A stretch of 64,000 nucleotides of DNA from Phenylobacterium sp. (GCF_004299445.1 NZ_SCTC01000042.1:1-64000); one strand, 5' to 3'. Shown: positions 50,050 to 58,798, counted from the stretch's first letter. Program-made: numbers and translations. The notes: generated by a model from the sequence alone, not told the origin.

Positions 50050-52218
50050 ATGCTCCGCCAGTTCGAACTGATCGAGAAGGTCCGCAGCTACGACCCTTCG
50101 GCCGACGAGGCGCTGCTGAACCGCGCCTACGTCTACGCCATGCGCCAGCACGGCTCGCAGAAGCGGGCCTCGGGCGACCCCTATTTCGCCCATCCCATCG
50201 AGGTGGCGGGGATCCTCACCGACTACCGCCTCGACACCGAGACCATCGTCACGGCGCTGCTGCATGACGTCATCGAGGACACTGACGCCACCCGCGAGAA
50301 GATCGCCGAGCTGTTCGGGGACGAGATCGCCGAGCTGGTCGAGGGCGTCACAAAGCTCAGCAAGCTCGAACTCTCCCAGGAGCATCTGCGTCAGGCCGAG
50401 AACCTGCGGAAGTTCATCCTGGCCATCTCGAAGGACGTTCGCGTCCTCCTGGTGAAGCTGGCCGACCGCCTGCACAACATGCGGACGCTGCACTTCATCA
50501 AGCAGGCCGCCAAGCGCGAGCGGATCGCGCGCGAGACGCTTGATATCTACGGCCCGCTGGCCCGCTCGATCGGCGTGCACCGCATCTGCGAGGAGCTGGA
50601 GGAGCTGGCCTTTGCCCACCTCAACCCGGTGGGCCGCAACGCCATCATGCGCCGCCTGGAAGTCCTGCGCACCGAGCAGGGCGGGGCGGTGGCCGCCGTC
50701 AGCCAGGAAATGACCAACCGGCTGGAGGCCGCCGGCATCCCCAGCCGGGTGTTCGGCCGCGAGAAGCACGCCTTCTCGATCTGGCGGAAGCTGCAGCGGA
50801 AATCGATCGGCTTCTCCCAGCTCTCCGACATCTACGCCTTCCGGGTGATCGTCGACACCGAGGACGACTGCTACCGGGCGCTCGGCGTCATCCATCGCGC
50901 CTGGCCGTCCGTGCCCGAGCGGTTCAAGGACTTCATCTCGACGCCCAAGCGCAACAACTACCGCTCCCTCCACACCACGGTGGTCGGCTACCGCGGCATG
51001 CGCATCGAGATGCAGATCCGCACCGAGGCGATGGACCTGGTGGCGGAAGAGGGCGTGGCCGCGCACTGGCGCTACAAGAACAAGTCGTACGGCTTCGATC
51101 CCGAGGCCCAGAAGGAGGCCGGCGGCCGCGATCCTCTGGTCAATCTGCGCCACCTGGTCCAGGTGCTGGAGCACGGCGGCGACGCCGAGGAGCTGGTCGA
51201 GCACGCCAAGCTCGAGATGTACCTCGACCAGGTGTTCGTCTTCACGCCGAAGGGCCAGCTGGTCAGCCTGCCGCGCGGGGCCATGCCGCTGGACTTCGCC
51301 TACGCCCTGCACACCGACATCGGCGACACCTGCATCGGCTGCAAGATCAACGGCGAGCTGAAGCCGCTGCGCACCACGCTGTCGAACGGCGACGTGGTCG
51401 AGGTCATCCGCGGCGGCAAGCCCGTCGTGCCGCCCGACTGGCGCAGTCTCACCGTCACCGGCCGCGCCCGCAGCGCCATCCGCCGCCACATCCGCCAGAC
51501 CGAGCGCGAGGAGTTCGTCCGCCTGGGCCGCGCCACCGTGGACCAGGCCTTCGACGCCGCGGGGAAGTCGCGGAAGGACGTCTCGCTGCGGCCGGCTCTG
51601 GAGCGTTTCGCCGCCGCGACCGAGGAAGACCTGTTCGACGCTGTGGGCCGCGGCCGCGCGACGCCCGCCCAGGTGCTGGAGACCGTGTTCCCAGGCCTCA
51701 AGGCCGCCGAGCGGGAGGCCGCCACCGCGCGGCGCCACATCACCGAGGGCAAGCAGGCCCGCCTCTACGTCCGCGGCAGCGGCCTGACGCCGGGGGTGAC
51801 CATCCACTTCGGCGCGTGCTGCTCGCCCGTGCCCGGCGATCGCATCGTCGGCATCCTTGAAGGCGACGGCCGCGGCCTGACGGTCCACACCATCGCCTGC
51901 GAGAAGCTCGCCGAGTACGAGGACCGCGAGGAACTCTGGCGCGACATGCAGTGGACGCCCGAGGCCGAGCGCAATGCGACCGCGCGCGCGCGTCTCACCG
52001 CCACCATCCGCAACGCCCCCGGCGTCCTGGGTCAGGTCTGCACGATCATCGGCGAGGCCGGCGGCAACATCGTGCAGCTGCGCATGCACCATCGCCAGAG
52101 CGACTTCTTCGACGTGGACATCGACGTCGACGTCAACGACGCCCGCCACCTGACCCACATCGCCGCCGCGCTTCGGGCCAACCCGAGCGTGGAAGAGGTC
52201 GAGCGGACGAAGGGTTAG
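50050..52218 (+). CDS. spoT: Bifunctional (p)ppGpp synthase/hydrolase (RelA/SpoT homologue)
   Basis: The 722-residue Rsh protein has an HD hydrolase domain (YFAHPIEVAGIL, LLHDVIEDT), a synthetase domain (FSQLSDIYAFRVIVDT, STPKRNNYRSLHTTVVG, MQIRTEAMDLVAEEGVAAHWRYK), TGS (DQVFVFTPKGQLVSLPRGA), a conserved-Cys region and a C-terminal ACT domain. Both active sites look intact. It controls the stringent response. ATG 50050 is the first canonical start. The frame stays open back to the rpoZ stop, and CTG 49888 (CTGA overlap, AGGAGG seven bases before) could add 54 Pro/Ala-rich residues. It ends in a 4-base convergent overlap. Confidence 0.96.
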   Translation: MLRQFELIEKVRSYDPSADEALLNRAYVYAMRQHGSQKRASGDPYFAHPIEVAGILTDYRLDTETIVTALLHDVIEDTDATREKIAELFGDEIAELVEGVTKLSKLELSQEHLRQAENLRKFILAISKDVRVLLVKLADRLHNMRTLHFIKQAAKRERIARETLDIYGPLARSIGVHRICEELEELAFAHLNPVGRNAIMRRLEVLRTEQGGAVAAVSQEMTNRLEAAGIPSRVFGREKHAFSIWRKLQRKSIGFSQLSDIYAFRVIVDTEDDCYRALGVIHRAWPSVPERFKDFISTPKRNNYRSLHTTVVGYRGMRIEMQIRTEAMDLVAEEGVAAHWRYKNKSYGFDPEAQKEAGGRDPLVNLRHLVQVLEHGGDAEELVEHAKLEMYLDQVFVFTPKGQLVSLPRGAMPLDFAYALHTDIGDTCIGCKINGELKPLRTTLSNGDVVEVIRGGKPVVPPDWRSLTVTGRARSAIRRHIRQTEREEFVRLGRATVDQAFDAAGKSRKDVSLRPALERFAAATEEDLFDAVGRGRATPAQVLETVFPGLKAAEREAATARRHITEGKQARLYVRGSGLTPGVTIHFGACCSPVPGDRIVGILEGDGRGLTVHTIACEKLAEYEDREELWRDMQWTPEAERNATARARLTATIRNAPGVLGQVCTIIGEAGGNIVQLRMHHRQSDFFDVDIDVDVNDARHLTHIAAALRANPSVEEVERTKG

Positions 52219-53231
52219 AGCCCGTCCAGCCGCACCACCTTCGTCACCTCGTCGCGGTGGCGGATCTCTTCTTCCCAGTGTTTCAGGATGCGCGTCAGGA
52301 TGTACTGCGGCACCCACTCGTAGGCCGCCTCGCTCTCGCCCAGGAACAGGGGGGTGATGGAGCTGTAGTTCTGCTCGATCACCGCCTCGCAGTACGAGCG
52401 GATCGTGGCGCGGTCGGTCACCACCGGGCCGCCATCGGCGCCGCCCCAGCCCTGGCCGCCCACGGGGATCCATATGGTGGGGTAGGGCTGTTCGTCGATA
52501 ACGCCCTTCAGCTTCTCCTGGCCGCTGAGGCGCAGTGAAAGCGGGCTCACGCCGGCAGGGTCCGAACTGGTCAACAGGAATGCGAGGTCCACCGACAGGA
52601 TCAGCCGGTTCGGCGTCGCCCAGGCGGTGAGGCGGAAGCCGGTGTCGATCGACGGCCCGACGAACTCGCGGGTGATCGAGTGCGTCGTCGGGTTGGCGTA
52701 CCACTCGTCGCGCAGTTCCGACTGCACCACGCTGGCGTCGCGGGCCAGGTCGTCGTCGAAGCTGGCGCCGCCGCGCCGGAAGAAGACCTCGGAGTTCGGC
52801 ACCGGGAACAGGCCGATCCACGCCGTGGACTTCACCTCCAGGTGCTCGACCGACGGATCGCGCTTCAGCTGGTAGCTGTGCAGGGCCCACAGCCAGACGT
52901 GCATCAGCGCCTGGGCGTGGCTGAGGCTGGTCAGCTCGCAGACGTACAGGAGCTCGTCGCCGTTGCTCTTCCAGAACTGCGGCGGATCCAGGGGAGCGCC
53001 GTAGCTCTGCACGAAGGTCCGGTACTCACTCTGAAGAATGAAGTCGAAGTCTCTGTAGAAGCTAAGGATTTCCGGGCGCCAGAGGTTGCGCGACTGCTTG
53101 TAGCGGGTGGCGCCCACCAGATCGACCGACAGGAACAGGCGCAGTCGCGGTTTCAGGCCTTCCGGGAAGTCCTCCGGAAAGGCGCTCCGCTCCAAAGGAT
53201 CGGGCGCACGGTCGACGCGCGGTAAGGCCAC
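52215..53231 (-). CDS. Unrecognised 338-residue protein with nucleotidyl-cyclase-like motifs
   Basis: The protein has no signal peptide or membrane segment. Near the N-terminus RLFLSVDLVGATRYKQ (D37) and FWKSNGDELLYVCEL (G91-D92-E93) resemble the two metal-binding segments of class III cyclases or GGDEF domains (DxxGxT ... GDE), with helix-rich sequence between. The rest (about 120-338) is mixed alpha/beta and unfamiliar, ending YILTRILKHWEEEIRHRDEVTKVV. The start ATG 53231 gives MALPRVDRAP. It converges on spoT with a 4-base overlap and is divergent from pyrE. A cyclase role is only a suggestion. Confidence 0.7.
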   Translation of the reverse strand: MALPRVDRAPDPLERSAFPEDFPEGLKPRLRLFLSVDLVGATRYKQSRNLWRPEILSFYRDFDFILQSEYRTFVQSYGAPLDPPQFWKSNGDELLYVCELTSLSHAQALMHVWLWALHSYQLKRDPSVEHLEVKSTAWIGLFPVPNSEVFFRRGGASFDDDLARDASVVQSELRDEWYANPTTHSITREFVGPSIDTGFRLTAWATPNRLILSVDLAFLLTSSDPAGVSPLSLRLSGQEKLKGVIDEQPYPTIWIPVGGQGWGGADGGPVVTDRATIRSYCEAVIEQNYSSITPLFLGESEAAYEWVPQYILTRILKHWEEEIRHRDEVTKVVRLDGL

Positions 53232-53342
53232 TGGTTCCCCGTCAGTTGCAGCCGCCAGACTAGGCCTTGCGGGCTAAAGGCCGGTTGCGAAAGTGGGTTA
53301 CCAACTCGCGACAAATCGGCCGGGGCCGGTTAATGGGGAGCC

Positions 53343-53927
53343 ATGAACACAGACGACGTCCTCGAAGAATTCCGCGGCGCCGGCGCCCTGCGCGAAGGCC
53401 ACTTCATCCTCGCCTCGGGTCGGCATTCGCCGATGTTCCTGCAGAAGAATCTGGTCTTTCAGTACGCCGACCGCACCGAGCGGCTGTGCCGTGCGTTGGC
53501 CGCGAAGATCGAGGCCCAGTTTGGTAAACCCGACGTCATCGTGGCGCCGGCCGTGGGCGCCATCATTCCCGGTTACGAAGTCGCCCGAGCCATGGGCGTG
53601 CCGTCGATCTACGTCGAGCGTGAGGACGGCAAGTTCAGGCTACGCCGCGCGTTCAAGATCGCGCCCGGCGCCAAGGTGGTCGTGGTCGAGGATGTGATCA
53701 CCACCGGCGGGTCGTTCCGTGAGGCGGTCGAGCCCATCGAGGCGGCGGGCGGCCAGGTGCTGTGCTGCGCCTGCATCGTCGATCGCTCGGGCGGCAAGGC
53801 CGATGTGGGCTGGCCCCTGGTGGCTCTGGCGACGGTCGACGTGCCGTCCTACGCACCCGACGAGATCCCCCCTGAACTCGCCGCCCTCCCGGCCGAGGAG
53901 CCGGGCTCGAAGCGGCTGCGGGGATAA
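53343..53927 (+). CDS. pyrE: Orotate phosphoribosyltransferase
   Basis: PyrE converts orotate and PRPP to orotidine monophosphate. The 194-residue protein has [18 protein letters not shown] at the N-terminus, [27 protein letters not shown], and the PRPP motif [18 protein letters not shown]. The length and order match the family. It is followed 90 bases later by pdxJ. It is the second pyrimidine gene set in the window, 51 kb from pyrB. Confidence 0.97.
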   Translation: MNTDDVLEEFRGAGALREGHFILASGRHSPMFLQKNLVFQYADRTERLCRALAAKIEAQFGKPDVIVAPAVGAIIPGYEVARAMGVPSIYVEREDGKFRLRRAFKIAPGAKVVVVEDVITTGGSFREAVEPIEAAGGQVLCCACIVDRSGGKADVGWPLVALATVDVPSYAPDEIPPELAALPAEEPGSKRLRG

Positions 53928-54017
53928 ATTGGTCGCCTCGGGGCTGGCGATGCGGTCCTGGAAGCCGCATGTCTGCCGTGGCAGGCGTTCGACGGACGAA
54001 CGCGAGGGGATAGCAAC

Positions 54018-54776
54018 GTGTCGCGACTGAGATTGGGCGTGAACATCGATCACGTCGCCACCGTGCGGAATGCGCGCGGCGAGGGTTATCCCGACCCCAT
54101 GCGCGCCGCCGAGATGGCATTGGCCGCCGGCGCCGACGGCATCACCGCCCACCTGCGCGAGGATCGTCGCCACATCTCGGACAGCGACATCGACGCCCTG
54201 GCCGTCATCTGCCGCCGCCGGGGACGGCCGCTCAATTTCGAGTGCGCGGTCACCCCCGAGATGGAGTCCATCGCGCTGGCCCATCGCCCCCACGCCGCCT
54301 GCTTGGTGCCCGAGCGCCGGGAGGAGGTCACCACCGAAGGCGGCCTGGACGTGGTCCGCGGCCAGAACACCATCAAGCCGGTGGTGCAGCGGCTGGCCGC
54401 CGCCGGCATCCGCGTTTCGCTGTTCATCGACGCCGACGAGGCCCAGGTCGCCGCCGCCAAGGCCGTCGGGGCCCAGGTGGTCGAGCTGCATACGGGCGCC
54501 TACTGCCAGGCCGTGCGCGAGCGGCTGCCGCAGGCCGAGGCGCTGCTGCGCAATCTGAAGGTGGCCGCCGCCAAGGCCCACGAACTGGGGCTGGAAGTCC
54601 ATGCCGGCCACGGCATCGATTACGAGACGGTGAAGCCCGTCGCGGCGATCCCCGAGATCATGGAGCTCAACATCGGCCACTTCCTGATCGGCGAGGCCAT
54701 CTTCATCGGTCTGGGCCCCGCCATCCAGCGCATGCGCGCCCTGATGGACGAAGCCAGAGCCCAGGTGGCCGCGTGA
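54018..54776 (+). CDS. pdxJ: Pyridoxine 5'-phosphate synthase
   Basis: PdxJ closes the pyridoxine ring from 1-deoxyxylulose 5-phosphate and 3-amino-2-oxopropyl phosphate (DXP-dependent vitamin B6 route). The 252-residue barrel begins [19 protein letters not shown], with [55 protein letters not shown] and [10 protein letters not shown]. All are family signatures. GTG 54018 is the start. Its stop overlaps the acpS start by GTGA. Confidence 0.97.
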   Translation: MSRLRLGVNIDHVATVRNARGEGYPDPMRAAEMALAAGADGITAHLREDRRHISDSDIDALAVICRRRGRPLNFECAVTPEMESIALAHRPHAACLVPERREEVTTEGGLDVVRGQNTIKPVVQRLAAAGIRVSLFIDADEAQVAAAKAVGAQVVELHTGAYCQAVRERLPQAEALLRNLKVAAAKAHELGLEVHAGHGIDYETVKPVAAIPEIMELNIGHFLIGEAIFIGLGPAIQRMRALMDEARAQVAA

Positions 54777-55174
54777 TCCTGGGCCTGGGCTCCGACCTCT
54801 CCGATATCCGGCGCATCCAGAATTCGCTCGAGCGCTTCGGCGACCGCTTCAAGGAACGCGTCTTCACCGAGCTGGAACGCACCCGCTCCGACCGCAAGGC
54901 CGACGCCGCCGCCAGCTACGCCAAGCGTTTCGCCGCCAAGGAGGCCTGCGCCAAGGCGCTCGGCACCGGCATGCGGCGCGGCGTCTTCTGGCGCGACATG
55001 GGCGTGGTCAACATGCGTTCGGGCCAGCCCACGATGCAGCTGACCGGCGGCGCGCTGGCCCGCCTGCAGGAGATGACACCCCCCGGCATGAAGGCGGTGA
55101 TCCACCTCAGCCTGACCGACGATCATCCTTACGCTCAAGCTTTCGTCATCATCGAGGCGATCCCGGAACAGTAA
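54773..55174 (+). CDS. acpS: Holo-[acyl-carrier-protein] synthase
   Basis: AcpS attaches 4'-phosphopantetheine from CoA to ACP. The 133-residue protein has the N-terminal [35 protein letters not shown] (metal Asp) and the second motif [28 protein letters not shown]. The start is GTG 54773, overlapping the pdxJ stop by four bases. pyrE-pdxJ-acpS continues with lepB-rnc-era in relatives; here accessory genes separate the two halves. Confidence 0.96.
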   Translation: MILGLGSDLSDIRRIQNSLERFGDRFKERVFTELERTRSDRKADAAASYAKRFAAKEACAKALGTGMRRGVFWRDMGVVNMRSGQPTMQLTGGALARLQEMTPPGMKAVIHLSLTDDHPYAQAFVIIEAIPEQ

Positions 55175-55278
55175 CGCTTGGCTGAATCCGAGCTTTTGTT
55201 CCACTTCGACGTAAAAACATTTTTGCGTGGGTGATGTTGTGGTGCGTCAAAGAGCCGCGTATACGCCATTTGGATGCT

Positions 55279-55298
55279 CAACGTTCTTCGGAACGTTG
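55279..55298 (+). promoter_or_regulatory. UUCG-tetraloop hairpin in the leader of a PEP-CTERM gene
   Basis: CAACGTTC and GAACGTTG pair perfectly around TTCG, an extra-stable C(UUCG)G hairpin, 160 bases before ATG 55459. The 284-base gap 55175-55458 is AT-richer than its surroundings and holds no supported gene. The hairpin may terminate acpS transcripts or structure the leader. Confidence 0.5.
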
Positions 55299-55458
55299 GT
55301 CGATGTTCCGGGGTTGGGTAAATCTCTACTGTAGAGGGCTCGATTCTGGTGACCCGTGGACGGGACGGGTGCGTAGGTGGTCTGGCGTGGGGGCCTTCGG
55401 CTTCACCGCGCGCCGTCGTCACCGCGTCCATGTGTGTCAACACGCTTGGAGGCTACCC

Positions 55459-56070
55459 ATGAAACGACTCTACCTGTCCGCGGCGGCGCTTGCCGCGACC
55501 CTGGCGCTCGCGCCGGCGGCCCATGCCGCCGTCGTGCTCTCCGACAACTTTGACGGCGAGGCCGCCGACGATCTCAACTGGGACGGTGACGCCGTCTTCT
55601 TCGTCAGCACCGGCTCGGTCGACCTGATCGGCGCCGGCGGCGGGTTCGACCTCTACCCCGGCAACGGGCGCTATCTCGACCTCGACGGCTCCACCGGCGG
55701 CAACGATCCGGCCGGGGAGATCACCTCTTTCGCCAGCTTCGGCGCCGGGAACTACACGCTCGACTTCCAGTTGGGAGGCAACGCGCGCGGCGGCCCGGCC
55801 CGGACCACCCGGGTCACCCTGGGCGACTTCTCGGTCGACATCACCCTTGCCGCGAACGACCCGCTGACGAACTACAGCTTCTCGTTCAACACCACCGGCG
55901 GCCAGCTGGCTTTCCGCCAGCTCGGCCCGACGAACTTCGTCGGCAACATCCTGGATGACGTCCAGCTGTCCACGGGGGTCGTGCCCGAGCCGGCCACCTG
56001 GGCGATGATGATCCTGGGCTTCGGCGCGGCCGGCGCGATGCTCCGTCGTCGCCAGGTCGCCTACGCCTGA
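55459..56070 (+). CDS. PEP-CTERM sorting domain protein
   Basis: The 203-residue exported protein starts at ATG 55459 behind TTGGAGG. The signal peptide is MKRLYLSAAALAATLALAPAAHA. A cysteine-free beta-sandwich-like domain, rich in Gly, Asp, Asn and Thr, follows (LSDNFDGEAADDLNWDGDAVFFVSTG). The C-terminal tail VPEPATWAMMILGFGAAGAMLRRR is an exosortase-type anchor. It resembles choice-of-anchor proteins of unknown role. A strong terminator follows. Confidence 0.92.
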   Translation: MKRLYLSAAALAATLALAPAAHAAVVLSDNFDGEAADDLNWDGDAVFFVSTGSVDLIGAGGGFDLYPGNGRYLDLDGSTGGNDPAGEITSFASFGAGNYTLDFQLGGNARGGPARTTRVTLGDFSVDITLAANDPLTNYSFSFNTTGGQLAFRQLGPTNFVGNILDDVQLSTGVVPEPATWAMMILGFGAAGAMLRRRQVAYA

Positions 56071-56097
56071 TCCGACCCATCTTCGGATGGCGCTCGT

Positions 56098-56127
56098 GAG
56101 CCCGCTCCGGTCCGCCGGGGCGGGCTC
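56098..56127 (+). terminator. Strong hairpin terminator after the PEP-CTERM gene
   Basis: A 13-base stem with one G-T wobble (56098-56110 with 56115-56127) and TCCG loop, followed by TTCGCGTT, begins 27 bases after the stop. Confidence 0.75.
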
Positions 56128-56184
56128 TTCGCGTTCCGGGGATTGGGTGTAAGCTCCGGCGCCTTTGCTCCCGGGGAGGATTCC

Positions 56185-56505
56185 ATGCGCAAAGTTCTGC
56201 TCGCCGCCGCCGTCCTGGCGCTGGCCACACCCGCTGTCGCCGGCACCCTTCAGGAGGTGACGACCAAGGGCATCGTCCTGTCCGTCCAGGGCATGGACAT
56301 CGACGTGACGTACACGCCGGACGGAAAGTTCACCGCCATGGACGGCCAGGTCACGGGCGAGTGGCGCATCGACGGCGAAAAGCTCTGCACCAAGTCGAAC
56401 TTTGATCCGAACGAACAGTGCGTGGAGTATCCCAAGGACAAGAAGTCGGGCGACAGCTTCGAGGTCGTCGGGCCGCAGGGCGCGGCGACCATCAAGATCA
56501 AGTAG
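56185..56505 (+). CDS. Small exported protein of unknown function
   Basis: This is a 106-residue protein with signal peptide MRKVLLAAAVLALATPAVAG and a short beta-rich domain. The domain (ITVQGMDIDVTYTPDGKFTA-like strands, GEWRIDGEKLCTKSN, EQCVEYP) has two cysteines that probably form a disulfide. The pattern of GxWxxxGxxLCxxxxxxxxxC resembles small periplasmic lipocalin-like proteins of alphaproteobacteria. GGGGAGGA precedes ATG 56185. The function is unknown. Confidence 0.75.
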   Translation: MRKVLLAAAVLALATPAVAGTLQEVTTKGIVLSVQGMDIDVTYTPDGKFTAMDGQVTGEWRIDGEKLCTKSNFDPNEQCVEYPKDKKSGDSFEVVGPQGAATIKIK

Positions 56506-56532
56506 CCGCCGCCAGTCCAAGGGGAGGGGCTT

Positions 56533-57123
56533 TTGTCCGAGACCGTCGCCACCCGCCGTCCGCCGGCGGACTTCGTCGAGACGCCGCACCCGCCGGTGGC
56601 CGGGCCGGCAAAGCTGGTCAGTCGCGTGGAGGAGGTGGTCATCGACCGCCCTTTCGCCCACGTGGTCCAGGCGGTCGAAGCCATGCCGCTCAGCGCCCGG
56701 CACCCCGCGGCGGCAGGCCTGCCCGGCGTGGCCGATACGCTGCCGCTGACGCCGGACGGCTTCGGCCCGGTGGGCGGCCGCCACCTGGTCTTCCTCACCG
56801 ACGACACCACCGTGACCGAGCAGGTGCTGGTGAACAGCCGCACCGACGCCGACTGGCGCTTCCGCTATGTGGTCTGGGGCTATACGACCCCGGCCGCCAA
56901 GCCGCTGCGCTACGGCCTGGGCGATTTCCATTACAGCGCCCAGGGCGACAAGACCCGGCTGGTCTGGACCTATTCCTTCGAACTGAAGCCGGATGCGTTT
57001 CCGGGGTTCCTCGGCGTCGGCCTGGGCGGCTTCCTACTGAAGCTCGCCTTCCTCAACGGCCCCTATGGGACGTGGATGCGGGCCGGCCTCGCCGCGATCA
57101 AGCGGGGCGCCGAAGCCGCTTAG
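56533..57123 (+). CDS. SRPBCC/START-like domain protein (tentative)
   Basis: The 196-residue cytoplasmic protein starts at TTG 56533 behind GGGGAGGGG. The central part (VVIDRPFAHVVQAVEAMPL ... WRFRYVVWGYTT ... FHYSAQGDKTRLVWTYSFELKP ... AAIKRGAE) follows the strand-helix-strand order of SRPBCC polyketide cyclase/START folds, including a C-terminal helix. It would bind a hydrophobic ligand. It follows the small exported protein by 27 bases and may be co-transcribed. The family assignment is moderate. Confidence 0.6.
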   Translation: MSETVATRRPPADFVETPHPPVAGPAKLVSRVEEVVIDRPFAHVVQAVEAMPLSARHPAAAGLPGVADTLPLTPDGFGPVGGRHLVFLTDDTTVTEQVLVNSRTDADWRFRYVVWGYTTPAAKPLRYGLGDFHYSAQGDKTRLVWTYSFELKPDAFPGFLGVGLGGFLLKLAFLNGPYGTWMRAGLAAIKRGAEAA

Positions 57124-57148
57124 TTCCTACATTTCCACTACCTGTGAA

Positions 57149-57177
57149 CGTCATGGCCGGGCTTGTCCCGGCCACCC
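57149..57177. repeat. Short palindromic repeat (half-unit of the element at 47531-47630)
   Basis: CGTCATGGCCGGGC, TTG and GTCCCGGCCACCC form an imperfect hairpin and differ from the right end of the 47.5 kb element (read in inverse) by about one base. It lies in the gap after the SRPBCC-like gene. Confidence 0.65.
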
Positions 57178-57246
57178 AGAAGCGCCGCCGTTGGCCGGCG
57201 ATCCGCAGCGTTGATGCCGTGCGCCCTCCGCAGACGGTTAGGGCGC

Positions 57247-57627
57247 TTAGACGGTAGCCGTCGCCCGCTGCATCTGCGCCGGATCATAGAAGAACTGCTC
57301 GCGCCAGACCTTGTCGCCGCGCCATTCCTGCCAGGCGATCTCCTCGAAGCTGGTCTCGCGGCCCGACTTCGACGTGAAGGTGAAGCGCCAGTGGATCGCG
57401 ACGCGGTCGCCCTCGACGATCACAGGCGAGACCAGTTCCGTGACCACGCCGGCCGAGCGGGCCAGGGCCTGGCGTTCGTGCTCCACCAACAGCTCGCGAC
57501 CGACGCGCGGCGGCGCCTGGTTCTCCTGCATCGACGCCTCGTCGGCGTACCAGTCGCGGATCGCCTCGACATGCTCGCCGCTGAGCACCTGCGCCACAAA
57601 CGCTTCGACTGTTTCGCGTGTCGGCAT
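57247..57627 (-). CDS. NTF2-like / SnoaL-type protein (nuclear transport factor 2 fold)
   Basis: The 126-residue NTF2-fold protein has TVEAFVAQVLSGEHVEAIRDWYADEASMQENQAPPRVGRELLVEHERQAL and then strands IVEGDRVAIHWRFTFTSKSGRETSFEEIAWQEWRGDKVWREQFFYDP. This is typical of small ketosteroid-isomerase-like proteins with unknown substrates. ATG 57627 is chosen over ATG 57633 because GGAG then has normal spacing. It lies downstream of the EamA transporter gene on the same strand, about 96 bases away. Confidence 0.85.
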   Translation of the reverse strand: MPTRETVEAFVAQVLSGEHVEAIRDWYADEASMQENQAPPRVGRELLVEHERQALARSAGVVTELVSPVIVEGDRVAIHWRFTFTSKSGRETSFEEIAWQEWRGDKVWREQFFYDPAQMQRATATV

Positions 57628-57723
57628 TCTCATCTCCGCCGTTCGTCTGTCTGTAGTCTGGTCCGTCGTCCAGCTGGTGAGACCCAGCCGCCCAGTCGGC
57701 GCTCAGGTCGCTTATCGATGGCC

Positions 57724-58620
57724 TCAGGCGGCGTTGACCGCCGGGCGGCGCAGGATCGGCCACAGGGTGTTCAGCGCCAGGCCGCCCAGCACCAGCGCCG
57801 CCGCCGTCAGCTTCCAGCCCGTCAGGGGCTCGCCCAGCATCACGGCCGACGCCCCCATTCCGAACACCGGCACCAGCAGGGACAACGGCGCGATGGTCGC
57901 CGCCGGGTGGCGCGCCAGCAGCCAGGCCCAGGCCGTGTAGCCGAAGATCGTGTTGCCCACCGACTGCCAGAGCACTGCGGCCCAGGCGCTGGCGTCGGCG
58001 TGGACGATCGATTGCGAGAATGCCGGCCAGCCCTCGAACATCAGCGCCAGGGCGAACAGCGGCGGGGCCGAGAAGATGCTGGCCCAGACCACATAGCTCA
58101 GCATGTTCACCGAGCCGGCGGCGCGCGCCACCGTGTTGCCGCTGGCCCACGACAGCGCCGCGATCAGCACCAGGCCCAGCCCCAGCGGCGTCACCTCCGC
58201 ATTGGTGTGGATCATCAGCCACCCCAGGCCCGAGGCGGCCAGCAAGAGCGCCACGATCTGGAAGCCCTTCACCCGCTCGCCCGCGATCAGCATGGCGAAT
58301 CCGATGGTGAAGAAGACCTGGGTCTGCACGACCAGGCTGGCCAGGCCCGGCGAGATCCAGTGGGTCATGGCGATGTAGAGCATGCCGAACTGGCCGACGC
58401 CGATCAGCACGCCATAGGCCGCCAGATTCCGCCATGGCGCGGCCGGCCGCTTCAGGAAGAACGCCGCGGGCAGCACCGCGAACGTGAACCGCAACGCCGC
58501 GAACGTCAGCGGCGGAAAGTCGGCCAGCCCCCACTTGATGACCACGAAGTTCGTCCCCCACACGGCCACCACCACAAGGGCGAGCAGCAGGTGCAGCGGG
58601 GGCAGGGACTCACGGGGCAT
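57724..58620 (-). CDS. EamA/DMT-family transporter
   Basis: The 298-residue inner membrane protein has ten hydrophobic helices in two EamA repeats. The first begins LHLLLALVVVAVWGTNFVVIKWGL with PPLTFAALRFTFAVLPA; the second is around GLGLVLIAALSWASGNTVAR ... PLSLLVPVFGMGASAVMLGEPLTGWKLTAAALVLGGLAL. These are drug/metabolite exporters, often for amino acids. ATG 58620 starts MPRESLPPLH. The 325 bases upstream contain a short tandem repeat and the lepB promoter region. Confidence 0.9.
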   Translation of the reverse strand: MPRESLPPLHLLLALVVVAVWGTNFVVIKWGLADFPPLTFAALRFTFAVLPAAFFLKRPAAPWRNLAAYGVLIGVGQFGMLYIAMTHWISPGLASLVVQTQVFFTIGFAMLIAGERVKGFQIVALLLAASGLGWLMIHTNAEVTPLGLGLVLIAALSWASGNTVARAAGSVNMLSYVVWASIFSAPPLFALALMFEGWPAFSQSIVHADASAWAAVLWQSVGNTIFGYTAWAWLLARHPAATIAPLSLLVPVFGMGASAVMLGEPLTGWKLTAAALVLGGLALNTLWPILRRPAVNAA

Positions 58621-58768
58621 GGGCCTATGTAGGCCGCGTCGCCGGACTGTCACCGGTCCAGTTGCCGCGAAGGGGCCATGCCATTCGGGAGACGGTGGCC
58701 TGCGCCGCAGGTCGGATGATGGGTCGCATGAACCTTTCCGCCGCGATGGCGCGTCGGCGCCAGTAGGT

Positions 58769-58798
58769 CGAACCACGAACCACACGAACCACACGAAC
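58769..58798. repeat. Short tandem repeat in the EamA-lepB gap
   Basis: About three and a half units of GAACCACAC (first unit one base shorter) run head to tail. The surrounding gap 58621-58946 (326 bases) shows no other supported feature beyond the lepB upstream region. Confidence 0.7.

Noticed and set aside
49813..52890. 1025-residue frame opposite spoT
   Set aside because: Antisense to a well-supported Rsh protein, composition is Ala/Gly/Val/His-biased, and no motif is visible.
55289..55315. EcfG-type promoter before the second PEP-CTERM gene
   Set aside because: GGAAC is present at 55290-55294 but no CGTT occurs 16-17 bases later; the bases belong to the UUCG hairpin.
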